A stretch of 44,161 bases of DNA from an uncultured Spirochaetaceae bacterium. Lineage in GTDB: Bacteria; Spirochaetota; Spirochaetia; Sphaerochaetales; Sphaerochaetaceae. Positions 6,774-15,547 of the stretch are shown here, piece by piece. The stretch is taken from assembly GCA_944389155.1 (NCBI GenBank), contig CALXLI010000021.1, forward strand, positions 1 through 44,161. Reading direction: 5' to 3'. Under the pieces are notes generated by a model. That model did not search any database, was not told where the DNA came from, and saw nothing but the letters and a program-made list of their open reading frames with translations. Position numbers and translations under genes: made by a program. Position 1 is the first letter of the stretch; every line of letters starts with the position of its first letter.

Positions 6774-8144
6774 TCAGCTTGGACGATCGAAAGATGAGCT
6801 TATGTCCAGCTCTTTGCGGTATTTTGCAACTGTACGTCTGGCTGTCTTTATGCCCCGTTCGGCAAGCATATCGCTTATCTTCTGATCGGAGAGTGCCTTC
6901 CCTGTCTTGTTCTCCTCGATTATCTGCCTGATGATTTCCTTGACAGCATTCTTTGAATAATTCTCCCCACCCTCAGAGGATACCTGTGTTGAGAACATCG
7001 CGCGGATAGGGTAGATGCCGAAATCCGTGTCTATGTATTTCGATGCAGATAGCCTGCTTACCGTTGCTTCGTGGACGCCGATTTCGTCCGCAGCTTCCTT
7101 CATCGTAAGGGATTTCAGGAATATCGGTCCATTCAGGAAGAAATCCTTCTGCCTCTCCATAAGGAATGCACCAAGCCTGAGCAGTGCTGAGCTTCTGGCA
7201 TCTACCTGGGCCTTCAATGATTCCGCACTCTGTATTTTCTCCTTCAGGAACTTCGCTGCCTCTTTTGCTTCTGCGTTCTTCTCTCCTTTGAGCTCATTCC
7301 TCATCTCCTTGTAGCTTTCATCTATCTCGAAAAGAGGCAAGGCATCGCTGTTGAGGGAGAGGGTGAGGACCCCATCTACCTTCTTTATCGAAAGCTCGGG
7401 GGTGACAAGGTTATCGTAATCGCTGCTGTATGCTCTTCCTGGGAATGGGGTAAGGGTCCTTAGAAATGATGAGAAGGCTTCAACATCCTCCTTTTCTATT
7501 TTCAGATCCTTTGCGATGGCATCAGTCTTTCCCATGCGGAGGTTATCAAGTTCGTATAGCACGAAATCACTGAATGTAGAGAGCTCCCTGCCTTTCATTC
7601 CCTTTGCCTTTGCTTGGATTATCAAGCTCTCTTTCCAGTTCTGTGCACCGACTCCGGATGGTTCCATCTCCTGTATGGCTGCCAGTGCGTCATTGAGATA
7701 AGGCTTTTCTGCATCTGGAAGAAGGGATCCTGGATCTTCTCCGACAAAGCCGTTCCTGTCTATTGCGGTTATGAGGGTTGATGCAGCCTTGCTGACATTC
7801 TCTGGGAGCTTCATCAGCCCAAGTTCGGTCAGAAGGTGCGTCTTGAGGTCTTCCCGCTCTCCAACCATTCCCTCTATCCAGTTCGGTCTGTCCTCGCTTT
7901 CATATGGCTCGCTGTCAGAATAGCTTTCCCTGCGTTCTGTTTCGTTCCTATAGCGGCTTGAGATCGTATCGTATGATGGTGTGCTGTCATGCAGTATCAT
8001 GACCGGGTTTGTCTCAGCCTCTCTCTCAATCTTCTCCCTCAGCTCCTGCGATGAGAGCGTGAGTGTTTCCATTGTCTGCAGCAGCTGGGCATTTATCCTG
8101 AGCTGTTGCTGCATTGAAAGATTGAGGCCAAGTCTTCCGTCCAT
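6774..8144 (-). CDS. rpoN: RNA polymerase sigma-54 factor
   Basis: The 456-residue protein has the N-terminal region I (LGLNLSMQQQLRINAQLLQTM, residues 5-25) that contacts enhancer-binding activators. It also has the central core-binding region, a HTH-like segment (MKEAADEIGVHEATVSRLSASKYI) and the C-terminal RpoN box (ARRTVAKYRKELDI) that reads the -24 promoter element. It overlaps lptB by 1 bp. Neither a sigma-54 activator nor a convincing -24/-12 promoter was recognised in the window. Position after lptB and before hpf matches the conserved arrangement in Proteobacteria. Confidence 0.96.
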   Translation of the reverse strand: MDGRLGLNLSMQQQLRINAQLLQTMETLTLSSQELREKIEREAETNPVMILHDSTPSYDTISSRYRNETERRESYSDSEPYESEDRPNWIEGMVGEREDLKTHLLTELGLMKLPENVSKAASTLITAIDRNGFVGEDPGSLLPDAEKPYLNDALAAIQEMEPSGVGAQNWKESLIIQAKAKGMKGRELSTFSDFVLYELDNLRMGKTDAIAKDLKIEKEDVEAFSSFLRTLTPFPGRAYSSDYDNLVTPELSIKKVDGVLTLSLNSDALPLFEIDESYKEMRNELKGEKNAEAKEAAKFLKEKIQSAESLKAQVDARSSALLRLGAFLMERQKDFFLNGPIFLKSLTMKEAADEIGVHEATVSRLSASKYIDTDFGIYPIRAMFSTQVSSEGGENYSKNAVKEIIRQIIEENKTGKALSDQKISDMLAERGIKTARRTVAKYRKELDISSSFDRPS

Positions 8145-8875
8145 CAGCTGTCCTTATCAAAATCACGGCCGAAGTAGATTTCCCTGGCCCTTTCGTCTGC
8201 AAGAAGCTCTTCCTTTGTTCCGGAGACAAGTATCTCGCCTTCGGAGATTATATGTGCTGTTGTTGTTATCTCAAGGGTATCGCGGACATTGTGATCGGTG
8301 AGGAGTATTCCTATCCCGCTATCTGCAAGCTGGCGTATTATCTGCTTGATCTCATATACAGCTTTGGGGTCTATTCCTGCAAATGGCTCATCGAGGAGGA
8401 GGAACTTCGGGCTTGTCGCGAGTGCTCTGGCTATCTCTGTGCGCCGTCTCTCTCCGCCCGAGAGCGTATAGCCGTACTGCTTGCGGACCTTTGCGATTCC
8501 GAACTCAGCTATCAGGCGTTCAAGCATATCCTTCTTGTCGTTCCTTGAAAGATGCTTCTGGGTCTCGAGGACGAGCTTTATATTATCCTCTACGGATAGC
8601 TTACGGAATATCGATGCTTCCTGCGGCAGGTATGCCAGTCCAAGCCTTGAACGCTTATGCATCGGCAGTGTCGTGATATCCGTACCATCTATGAGCACAT
8701 GTCCGCCATTCGCCTTTATGAAACCTACGATCATATAGAACGATGTCGTCTTTCCTGCGCCGTTGGGGCCAAGAAGTCCTGTTATGTCCCCGGATGACAT
8801 GGAGAATGTCACGTTCTTGACAACGTGCTTCCTGCCATAGAACTTGGAAAGATTCTCAGCTTTAAGCTCAGCCAT
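8144..8875 (-). CDS. lptB: LPS export ABC transporter ATPase
   Basis: LptB powers extraction of lipopolysaccharide or a similar glycolipid from the inner membrane. The 243-residue ATPase has Walker A (GPNGAGKTTSFYMI), a Q-loop segment (LPQEASIFRKL), the signature LSGGERRRTEIARAL and Walker B (FLLLDEPFAGIDP). The LPQEASIFRKLSVEDNI stretch is characteristic of LptB over other ABC ATPases. It sits between lptA and rpoN and overlaps both. LptF and LptG are not in the window. Confidence 0.95.
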   Translation of the reverse strand: MAELKAENLSKFYGRKHVVKNVTFSMSSGDITGLLGPNGAGKTTSFYMIVGFIKANGGHVLIDGTDITTLPMHKRSRLGLAYLPQEASIFRKLSVEDNIKLVLETQKHLSRNDKKDMLERLIAEFGIAKVRKQYGYTLSGGERRRTEIARALATSPKFLLLDEPFAGIDPKAVYEIKQIIRQLADSGIGILLTDHNVRDTLEITTTAHIISEGEILVSGTKEELLADERAREIYFGRDFDKDS

Positions 8876-9494
8876 TTATATTTCCTCTTATGCGCCCTTC
8901 GAGCGTTATGGAATCAGTATTGAGATCTACTCTGATAACCTCTGCTCCGTATTCGTTGCCATCCCAGTATACTTGAGCATCGCCACGAAGCTCCAGCGTG
9001 TTGTCGCCACGTGAGAAGACCACGCTTTCAGCCATGCATCGCATTATACCACGATCTGTATCCTTCATCAGCGTCACGCTTTTATCAAGCTGCAGATGCT
9101 CATCATTGAGCCTGTATTCAAGATATGCCCCTGTTGCAGAGACTGCGTTGACTGTATCATCAACCTCGAACCATGATGATATCAGTATGCGCTCTTCATT
9201 CCTGTCATAGAAGACCGTTGATGTTCTTATGCTTATACCGCGCTCATCATCCGTGATAGATGCGTTCCCGCTGCATTCAACCCGGCTCCAGCCATCGCCT
9301 GAAAGCGTTATCGTGTCCGCACTGATCGTGAGCGATCCGACAGATACTGAAGCACCTGAGGAAAGCACGACGCTTTCCCGTCCATTCCGGAGCACTATTG
9401 AGCTGTCACCGCCATTGAACGTGATTGTATCGGCTGATGATATGGCGGCCAATGCATATGCAAGCATAAGTATTGCCAGGATAGCTTTTCTCAT
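8868..9494 (-). CDS. lptA: LptA/OstA-like periplasmic protein
   Basis: The 208-residue protein has a signal peptide (MRKAILAILMLAYALAAISSA) and repeated beta strands of the OstA type (SADTITLSGDGWSRVECSGNASITDDERGISI). In the family these strands form the periplasmic bridge carrying LPS from LptC to the outer membrane. Sequence similarity to proteobacterial LptA is low, so the call leans on fold-like pattern and position between lptC-like and lptB. It overlaps lptB by 8 bp. An AAGGAG lies about 10 nt before the ATG. Confidence 0.7.
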   Translation of the reverse strand: MRKAILAILMLAYALAAISSADTITFNGGDSSIVLRNGRESVVLSSGASVSVGSLTISADTITLSGDGWSRVECSGNASITDDERGISIRTSTVFYDRNEERILISSWFEVDDTVNAVSATGAYLEYRLNDEHLQLDKSVTLMKDTDRGIMRCMAESVVFSRGDNTLELRGDAQVYWDGNEYGAEVIRVDLNTDSITLEGRIRGNING

Positions 9495-10012
9495 ATGTTG
9501 AAGACTCCTTCTGCGATGGAGGCAAATGAATAGTTCTCTTCCCTCAGGTCTCCTTTGAATCCTGTTCCGAGGAAAGTACCATCATCTGAAGATACGTATA
9601 CATCACCATCTGCCTCTATTTCAGATGTCGCTGAGTTGAAGAACAGGCTTTCGGCCTCTATGTGCATATTGGAGCTATGCTGCTCAAGTGCGACGTTGCC
9701 TGAAAGATGCATGCTTCTTTCGCTTGTATTTATATCCGCTGTATCAGCGGATCCTGTTATCGCTGCATTTCCTTCATCATCGTATTGGATGAATGTAATA
9801 TTCTCAGTTGTCGCTCTTTCCTCTTCGCTGTATAGCGTCATGCGGGAGCTTTTGATGAATATTGGATTCTCACCGCTTTGTCCGAGCGTGTAGTCCGCAT
9901 TCTCGAGTATTATGCTTGGGTGGGAAATCTTCTCTCCGCGTTCCTCTGTCTCTGTCACGAAAGAGCATGATGAAAGCAGGGCGATGAAGAGCAGGGGAAG
10001 AAGCTTTCTCAT
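9491..10012 (-). CDS. lptC: LptC-like lipoprotein/membrane-anchored protein
   Basis: The 173-residue protein starts MRKLLPLLFIALLSSCSF, a lipoprotein-type signal where LptC normally has a membrane anchor. The body resembles the LptC beta-jellyroll: SRMTLYSEEERATTENITFIQYDDEG, then SGNVALEQHSSNMHIEAESLFFNSATSEIEADGDVYV. Start 10012 is preferred over 10018 because AGGA lies 7 nt upstream of it. It should pass the glycolipid to the LptA-like protein encoded next. Gene order supports the call more than sequence does. Confidence 0.65.
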   Translation of the reverse strand: MRKLLPLLFIALLSSCSFVTETEERGEKISHPSIILENADYTLGQSGENPIFIKSSRMTLYSEEERATTENITFIQYDDEGNAAITGSADTADINTSERSMHLSGNVALEQHSSNMHIEAESLFFNSATSEIEADGDVYVSSDDGTFLGTGFKGDLREENYSFASIAEGVFNI

Positions 10013-10407
10013 CAGCATTTCCTTATTATTCTTGGGATATATTCCCTTTTCCTGAAATGGAAGTATACAGCAGCGATGGCGAAACCGATGGCAACGCCAA
10101 TGATAGCTCCGATAAGCCTTATGCCGTCGCTTTCAGAGAATAAGGATGCTATGAAATAACCGGGAAGGAACATAATGAGCGGAAGGCCGAGGGACATGAA
10201 GACGGAAAAGAGCGTCTTGGAGGAGGGCATGTCGATCTCAGCCTTATCTCCTGCCTTAAGCTCTATGTTCTCAGGATTCAGCACCTCAAAGGTAGTTTTC
10301 TTTGATGTGCAGAAGAAGGAGCCCTTGCAGCCTTCACATGCGTTTCTGTCGCATCCGGCTGTAATCGTGCCATCCTCATTCTGCTGTATTGTCACTTCCT
10401 TTCTCAT
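10012..10407 (-). CDS. RseC/MucC-type (SoxR-reducing) membrane protein
   Basis: The 131-residue protein has an N-terminal Cys cluster (CDRNACEGCKGSFFC, spacing CX4CX2CX5C) and two membrane segments (about 64-86 and 93-115). This is the layout of RseC/MucC proteins. Relatives take part in electron transfer through Rnf-type complexes or in sigma-E control; no Rnf or rpoE gene is in the window. It overlaps ymdB (32 bp) and the lptC start. A redox role is inferred from the cysteines only. Confidence 0.75.
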   Translation of the reverse strand: MRKEVTIQQNEDGTITAGCDRNACEGCKGSFFCTSKKTTFEVLNPENIELKAGDKAEIDMPSSKTLFSVFMSLGLPLIMFLPGYFIASLFSESDGIRLIGAIIGVAIGFAIAAVYFHFRKREYIPRIIRKC

Positions 10408-11221
10408 TCCTTGCCTCCGGTCTGGTTATCTTGACATGTCTGGAGATCCTTTCTATTGCGGTGCTTCTGCCTCTCTCTTCATCCACGCTCACAACCACAC
10501 CTTGGATTATACCATCATTCCAGCATTCCTGGCTTCTGAGCGGAAGCTGTGACCGGAGCTTGCTTATCTCATTCTCCGCATCAAAGCCACCGACTGACAT
10601 GAATGATCCTACGCGTCCGTTGTCGCTTATATATGCCAGTCCCTTTCCGCTTATGCTCTCATCTGCGCTGAGCACCTTTGTGTGTGTGCCGATGACAGCC
10701 GCAGCCCTTCCATCAAGAAAGAACTTCATAGTCTTCTTCTCAGCTGTTGCCGCTGCATGGAACTGGACCATTGGAATGATGTTCCCTTCCTTCTCTGCAA
10801 GCTTCTTAAGCAGCGAGTCTATGGACAGGAAGGCGTTCTGAAGGTTCTGCCTCTGCAAAAGCGCATTGCCCTGCAGGTTTATGAACACGAACTTCCTGTC
10901 TTTCAGCGTTACAATCCTGAAGCTCTTGCCTGGACACTGCGGAGGGTAGTTCGCCGGCCTTATTATGAAGCTCTGGTGGGATATGAACTCAACCATATCG
11001 ACTTTATAGAAAAGCTTCTCGCCGCCTGTTATGAGATCTATTCCGCTTTTGGAAAGCTGTATTGCGTGCTGTCTGCCAAGCCCGAAGCCATTTGTCATGC
11101 CCTCGGCATTCGCTACTGTATAATCTATATCGTATTCTTCTTTAAGCGACTCAAGCCCTGCCTTGATAGCTGTTAAGCCGGGCCTTCCTGTCACTTCTCC
11201 AAGAAAGAGTATCCTGACCAT
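10376..11221 (-). CDS. YmdB-family metallophosphoesterase with degenerate active site
   Basis: The 281-residue protein aligns along its length with YmdB (TIGR00282), a dimetal cyclic-nucleotide phosphodiesterase: MVRILFLGEVTGRPG, VANAEG, FHAAATAEK, VIGTHTKV, SDNGRVGS. Several ligands differ from the Bacillus pattern. GD is GE (Glu9), the Asn after the conserved Glu is Gly41, GNH is GGE (Gly67, Glu68), and HTH is HTK (Lys182). His155 and His180 remain. Activity may be lost or changed. Start 11221 gives the standard N-terminus. It lies 22 bp downstream of hflX and overlaps rseC. Confidence 0.8.
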   Translation of the reverse strand: MVRILFLGEVTGRPGLTAIKAGLESLKEEYDIDYTVANAEGMTNGFGLGRQHAIQLSKSGIDLITGGEKLFYKVDMVEFISHQSFIIRPANYPPQCPGKSFRIVTLKDRKFVFINLQGNALLQRQNLQNAFLSIDSLLKKLAEKEGNIIPMVQFHAAATAEKKTMKFFLDGRAAAVIGTHTKVLSADESISGKGLAYISDNGRVGSFMSVGGFDAENEISKLRSQLPLRSQECWNDGIIQGVVVSVDEERGRSTAIERISRHVKITRPEARNEKGSDNTAE

Positions 11222-11243
11222 GGTTGCTAAGGATACCTCATAG

Positions 11244-12491
11244 TCAGTTAATTGGGAAGACGAGATATTTCCCTGCAATGCTTTTCCTCAGCCTTGCCTT
11301 CACAGTTACCTCTCCGTCTCCATATTCAATCTCCTTCACCGTTCCATCCCTGTAGAGATCGCTGATGAGCGATGCAGAGCATGGCGAGGATATGACTATG
11401 TCCTCAAAAGCCTCATCCGTTGCTCTTTCCATCGCTTTCTTCAGGTTTTCCATGCCTTCTCCGTTTTTCATCGATGTTTCCACAACTGCGTAAGGGGAGG
11501 ACCTGAGCGCCGCGTATGAGATATCATCATAGATGCTGTCTGTCTTGTTTATGACAAGTATCTTCACTTTGTCTTTCGCTCCAAGCTCCTCAAGTGTCTT
11601 CTCTGTCTCCTTCAGGCATCCGACGGCATCTGGGTGCGATGCATCTGCAACTATTATGAGGGCTTCGGCTGAAAGCGCCTCTTCAAGCGTTGATGAGAAT
11701 GCCTTCACGAGTCCTTTAGGCAGATCTGATATAAAGCCGACAGTGTCTGACAGGAGTACTTTCTGGCCTGAAGGAAGCTTCATTGATCGTGTGGTTGTAT
11801 CAAGGGTTGCGAAGAGCTTGTCCTCTGCCAGCGTTTCCGCTCCGGTGAGTGCATTGAGTATCGTGGATTTCCCTGCATTGGTGTATCCGACGAGGGCGAA
11901 TGTGAATATCCCGGAACGCTCTCTTGAGCTGCGTTGCGTACGTCTGACATTCTCGCTTGCCTTTATCTCCCGGTCAAGCTGATGGATACGGGTGTCTATC
12001 ATACGGCGTTCAAGCTCTATCTTCCTTTCTCCTTCGCCCTTTGCGCCTCTTACACCGCCTCTCTGCTGCGAAAGCCTTGCTTCCCTGTTTGCCAGCCTGG
12101 GCCTCAGATACTCAGCTTCAGCTTTCTCTATCTGAAGCCTTGCTTCCCTGGATCTTGCGTTCTGGAAGAAGATTGACAGGATCACAGCTTCCCTGTCCGA
12201 GACAGGTATGCCGAGGGCCTCTTCCAGGTTCTTCTCCTGCCTCGGCGTTATCGAGGCATCGATTATGGCTTCCTCTGCCTCGAATGCAAGAACGGCCTCT
12301 CTTGCTTGCTCTGCCTGTCCTTTTCCTATAAGGGTTGAGCTCCGTGCTTCCTTCAGCGTTATGTGTACTGTATAGACAATGTTCAGGCCAAGCGTTGATA
12401 TAAGGCTACGGATTTCAGCTTCCTTCAGAAATGATCTGCGTTCGCTCTCTCCGCTTTCCCTCACTGTTATGAGAAGAACTCTATTCTCCAT
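11244..12491 (-). CDS. hflX: GTPase HflX
   Basis: HflX is a ribosome-binding GTPase that splits stalled or heat-damaged ribosomes. The 415-residue protein has the HflX N-terminal domain (LIGKGQAEQAREAVLAFEAEEAIIDASITPRQEKNLE) and a coiled-coil with QQRGGVRGAKGEGERKIE. Its G domain has G1 GYTNAGKSTILNALTG, G3 DTVGFISDLP and G4 NKTD. ATG 12491 is chosen over the TTG at 12527 because that TTG is the first part of a -35 (TTGCAG). The matching TATTCT lies 17 nt on and ends 7 nt before the ATG. It heads the long minus-strand operon to rpoN. Confidence 0.95.
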   Translation of the reverse strand: MENRVLLITVRESGESERRSFLKEAEIRSLISTLGLNIVYTVHITLKEARSSTLIGKGQAEQAREAVLAFEAEEAIIDASITPRQEKNLEEALGIPVSDREAVILSIFFQNARSREARLQIEKAEAEYLRPRLANREARLSQQRGGVRGAKGEGERKIELERRMIDTRIHQLDREIKASENVRRTQRSSRERSGIFTFALVGYTNAGKSTILNALTGAETLAEDKLFATLDTTTRSMKLPSGQKVLLSDTVGFISDLPKGLVKAFSSTLEEALSAEALIIVADASHPDAVGCLKETEKTLEELGAKDKVKILVINKTDSIYDDISYAALRSSPYAVVETSMKNGEGMENLKKAMERATDEAFEDIVISSPCSASLISDLYRDGTVKEIEYGDGEVTVKARLRKSIAGKYLVFPIN

Positions 12492-12498
12492 ATTCAGG

Positions 12499-12527
12499 AG
12501 AATAGCAGGGTAGGGACTTTCCTGCAA
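12499..12527 (-). promoter_or_regulatory. hflX promoter predicting a leaderless mRNA
   Basis: On the minus strand TTGCAG (12527-12522), 17 nt, TATTCT (12504-12499), then CCTGAAT and ATG 12491. No Shine-Dalgarno sequence is present. It probably drives hflX through rpoN. Confidence 0.6.
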
Positions 12528-12564
12528 TGTTCATGGTGCGTTCATATGCACAGATGTTTTTGTT

Positions 12565-12592
12565 TTGAATTATCCGGTTTTCCATTTACACT
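12565..12592 (+). promoter_or_regulatory. Promoter of the small lipoprotein gene
   Basis: TTGAAT (12565-12570), 16 nt, TACACT (12587-12592). A short leader with AAAGGAGGAAAG precedes ATG 12612, in contrast to the leaderless genes nearby. Confidence 0.55.
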
Positions 12593-12611
12593 GAACGAAA
12601 AAGGAGGAAAG

Positions 12612-13076
12612 ATGAAGAAAATCTGTTTGATTCTCTCTATCGTGATTGCTGTCGCCATTATCTCATCCTGTGCGACAACATCATCTCTTGCTGTGCCTAC
12701 AGCTGAAGAGGCTGAAGCTTTCAAGAGCGCGTATTCAGAAGTCCTTGCATCTGCAGGCGTAGGAGGAGTTGTCAATCTCATCGGTGGTGATGATCTCTCT
12801 TCGGATTACAAAGCCGGAGATAAGCTGGGTGCACTTACCGTCACAGCAGACAGCCATGTGAAAATGGAGCTGGATCTCTCTGGCATATTCCAGGGTGAGC
12901 AGTCTCTCAGGTATGACATTGATGTCTCGTACAGGACGCCAAAGGGAACAGAGAAATCTGTCGTATATGTCGCTGAGACAAGAAGAGGTGATGATGGTGA
13001 GAATGTGATGGCTTTGCTGAAGGCTGAGCTGAATGGAAAGGCATTTGATCCAGAAGCTATGCAGGCTCTTCTCTAG
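12612..13076 (+). CDS. Small lipoprotein of unknown function
   Basis: The 154-residue protein has a lipoprotein signal (MKKICLILSIVIAVAIISSC, Cys20 as lipid attachment site) followed by a Ser/Thr-rich linker and a compact domain of alternating strands. No family was recognised. Start 12612 is set by the strong Shine-Dalgarno AAAGGAGGAAAG. It stands alone between divergent hflX and convergent HK, and shares the CTAG stop tetranucleotide with the latter. Confidence 0.85.
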   Translation: MKKICLILSIVIAVAIISSCATTSSLAVPTAEEAEAFKSAYSEVLASAGVGGVVNLIGGDDLSSDYKAGDKLGALTVTADSHVKMELDLSGIFQGEQSLRYDIDVSYRTPKGTEKSVVYVAETRRGDDGENVMALLKAELNGKAFDPEAMQALL

Positions 13077-14794
13077 AAGTCCCTGAACTCACTGCTGCTG
13101 AGAGGGATCGAGAATGTCACGCACGTTCCCTTTCCCTCTCTGCTTGCTATGTTCAGTACCCTTGGCGGGACAAAGAGGAGCGCAAGTCTTGTCGAGACGT
13201 TCTCAAGTCCGATTGAGATATCCTCTCCGCTTCTCCTGATGCTTCGCTTTATCCGCTTCAGCTTTTCCTTCTCAATACCTTTCCCGTTGTCGGCAATCTG
13301 TATCTTAAGCTCGCATCCTCTGTTTATATAGACTCTTATGTGGATCCTCCCACTGCGGCCGGAGTTCCTTATGCCATGGCTTATAGCGTTCTCGATAATC
13401 GGCTGGAGTATCATCTTGGGAATGAGCAGGGAATCATCCGCATCCTCGCTTATATCCCAAAGAACAGTGAATTCATCGCCAAAGCGTTTCTGCTGTATGG
13501 CTATGTAGGCTTTGGCCGCGGCAATTTCATCGCAGAGCATGGTGAAGAGCTTCCTGTCGCCAAGTACATAGCCAAGAAGGGATGAAAGATCGCCGATCAT
13601 AAGGGATGCATCATTCTCCTTTCCTGTCAGCGCTATCGTTTTCCATCTTATGACCTGCAGCGTATTGTACAGGAAGTGCGGTGTGAGCTGGAGCGATAGG
13701 GCAGTGAGTTCCAGTTCCCTTCTTCTGTCATTGAGCTTCCTCACCTCAAGGTATGATGAGAAGATATCCTTCGAAAGCCTTGAATAGAGGCTTTTCCTTT
13801 TTGTCCTGCCTTCCTCTGATAATTCATTCTGGAGCATAGCTATTGAGCTGAGCTCTTCTTCTGTGTGACGGAGGGATATGAATATCGAGATGAGGAGGAC
13901 CATGGCTGTGGATATGGTGATTATCGATTTTATTACGCTGTTGATCCTATATGCATCGCTTTCAGGAATTGCAAGTATGGCATTCCATCCAGTCTGCGGC
14001 ATCGAACAGGTATAGAGGACCATGCCATCATAGCTTGTGATATGCCCTTCATCTGCCCTATGTGCCAGATCATAGGCCCTTCTCATCCCAGTCAGTGTCG
14101 TGAAGAGAAGGTTCCCATTCTCATCTATTGTCAGGATATCTCCGATCCCATCATCAAGGAGGGTGTGGAGCATCTGCGTTATCCTGTCCGGAACTGCATT
14201 CAGCACGAGAGCTCCCTCTGCCCACTGACCGCTGGGGGAGAGCGGCTTTATGATTGAGAAGAACCTTGCCGTATCCAGCCAGCTTGCAGAGCGGAAACCG
14301 CTCCAGCTCCTGTCGTTTCCATCAAGGGTTTCCAGGATAGTGAACCAGAGACTGTCTCTATCGGATGAAAGAGTTGACAGTCCTCCTTCGGATGAGAAGA
14401 ACCAGCCTTCATCGTTTGGGAAGTAGATGTATATGCTTTCAGCGATGCTGCTGTACTGTATTGCGCTTGTAAGGAAGTCGGAGGCTGTATCCATAGCCAG
14501 ATACTCGTCGTATGATATCGGGCCATTATCCACGAATATGTTTCTCAGCCTGTATCTGACAGTCGGGTTTACGCTGAGCGTTGTCTCGATGTGCTCAAGC
14601 GAGCTGAACTCATTGTCAATGAATGCCGCATATTGCCTGAGCCGTGCTGTATTTGCCTCATCAACCTCTCCTTTCACTCCTGTATTCACAGTGTGGAATA
14701 TCAGAAGGCTGAGTATGATCATGGGAACCGCTATCGGAAGCGATGTGCGTATCAGGCTTGAGAGGAAGAGCCGCAGTCCGTTATGATTTTCCAT
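13073..14794 (-). CDS. YesM/LytS-type sensor histidine kinase
   Basis: The 573-residue kinase has a membrane segment near 12-34, an extracellular sensor region of about 240 residues (dCache-like by pattern), and a second membrane segment near 285-305. The His_kinase domain has the phosphorylated His in LQLTPHFLYNTLQVIRW, and the ATPase domain has PKMILQPIIENAISHGI and IADNGKGIEKEKL. It overlaps the response regulator by 14 bp, so they form a pair. Such pairs usually sense or control carbohydrate uptake in Firmicutes and spirochaetes. The ligand is unknown; the divergent sugar-binding protein is the obvious partner candidate. No HAMP domain was clearly seen. Confidence 0.92.
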   Translation of the reverse strand: MENHNGLRLFLSSLIRTSLPIAVPMIILSLLIFHTVNTGVKGEVDEANTARLRQYAAFIDNEFSSLEHIETTLSVNPTVRYRLRNIFVDNGPISYDEYLAMDTASDFLTSAIQYSSIAESIYIYFPNDEGWFFSSEGGLSTLSSDRDSLWFTILETLDGNDRSWSGFRSASWLDTARFFSIIKPLSPSGQWAEGALVLNAVPDRITQMLHTLLDDGIGDILTIDENGNLLFTTLTGMRRAYDLAHRADEGHITSYDGMVLYTCSMPQTGWNAILAIPESDAYRINSVIKSIITISTAMVLLISIFISLRHTEEELSSIAMLQNELSEEGRTKRKSLYSRLSKDIFSSYLEVRKLNDRRRELELTALSLQLTPHFLYNTLQVIRWKTIALTGKENDASLMIGDLSSLLGYVLGDRKLFTMLCDEIAAAKAYIAIQQKRFGDEFTVLWDISEDADDSLLIPKMILQPIIENAISHGIRNSGRSGRIHIRVYINRGCELKIQIADNGKGIEKEKLKRIKRSIRRSGEDISIGLENVSTRLALLFVPPRVLNIASREGKGTCVTFSIPLSSSEFRDF

Positions 14795-15515
14795 CGCACC
14801 TTTCCCTGAATTCCTTTGGGCTTATGCCGAATCTTTCCCTGAATGAGCGGGTGAAGCTTGAAGGGCTTGTATATCCCACCTTGCTGCTTATCGTATTTAT
14901 GCCAAGGTGCGTCGACTGAAGAAGATGCTTCGCTTCCTTCATCCTTTCGCTCTGCGTATACTCCTGAAAGCCAATGCCTGTGTTGCTGCGGAATAGCTCC
15001 GAGATATAGTACTGGTTCAGGGAGAACTTGTCGGAAAGCTCTTTCAGGCTGGCGGTATCCAGATGCTCTGAGATATATTTCCTCATCAGTTCCGTGCATT
15101 CAGAAGGCGTAAGCTTCTTCCTGCCATCTTCCTTTGAGTCAAGTTCTTTCCTTATTCTTGAAAATACGTCCTTCAGCTCATCATATCCCGCAGGTTTCAG
15201 TATATATTCCCTCACACCTAGGGAAATGCATCGCTTTGCATATGAGAAGTCGCTGTATCCTGTAAGCACTACGGGAATAAGGGATGGCCTGAACATACGC
15301 ACCTGTTCTATCAGATCTATGCCGTTCATCCCCGGCATCATTATGTCTGTTATCATCGCATCGGCGCTTCCTCCGTTTTTAAGATATGCAAGCGCATCCT
15401 CTGCAGAGGAAAATGCCTTCGAGACACTGAAGCCGCATTCCTTCCATGGAAAGTATTCAGCAAGTCCTCTTCTGCTTTCCGCCTCGTCCTCTACTATTAT
15501 CAATTGATAGAGCAA
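14781..15515 (-). CDS. YesN-type response regulator with AraC HTH
   Basis: The 244-residue protein has a receiver domain (MLYQLIIVEDEAESRRG; phospho-acceptor Asp in AMITDIMMPGMNG; Lys in YILKPAG). At the C-terminus it has an AraC-type double HTH (LKELSDKFSLNQYYISELFR and INTISSKVGYTSPSSFTRSFRERFGISPKEF). The TTG at 15515 is chosen as start because AAGGAGG lies 6 nt upstream and the receiver begins at once. The ATG at 15542 would place that sequence inside the gene. It probably controls transport or metabolism of a sugar, and the target promoter may include the divergent 15533 element. Confidence 0.92.
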   Translation of the reverse strand: MLYQLIIVEDEAESRRGLAEYFPWKECGFSVSKAFSSAEDALAYLKNGGSADAMITDIMMPGMNGIDLIEQVRMFRPSLIPVVLTGYSDFSYAKRCISLGVREYILKPAGYDELKDVFSRIRKELDSKEDGRKKLTPSECTELMRKYISEHLDTASLKELSDKFSLNQYYISELFRSNTGIGFQEYTQSERMKEAKHLLQSTHLGINTISSKVGYTSPSSFTRSFRERFGISPKEFRERCDGKS

Positions 15516-15532
15516 GCCAAGCCTCCTTGTGG

Positions 15533-15538
15533 TATACT
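15533..15538 (+). promoter_or_regulatory. Candidate -10 element for the sugar-binding protein gene
   Basis: TATACT lies 9 nt upstream of ATG 15548, giving a leader of 2-3 nt at most and no Shine-Dalgarno sequence. No good -35 is visible, which would suit activation by the divergently encoded AraC-type regulator. Confidence 0.4.
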
Positions 15539-15547
15539 CCATAAAGT

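Noticed and set aside
12492-12527. TTG at 12527 as hflX start
   Set aside because: It is the first codon of TTGCAG, the -35 of a well-spaced promoter, and has no ribosome-binding site.
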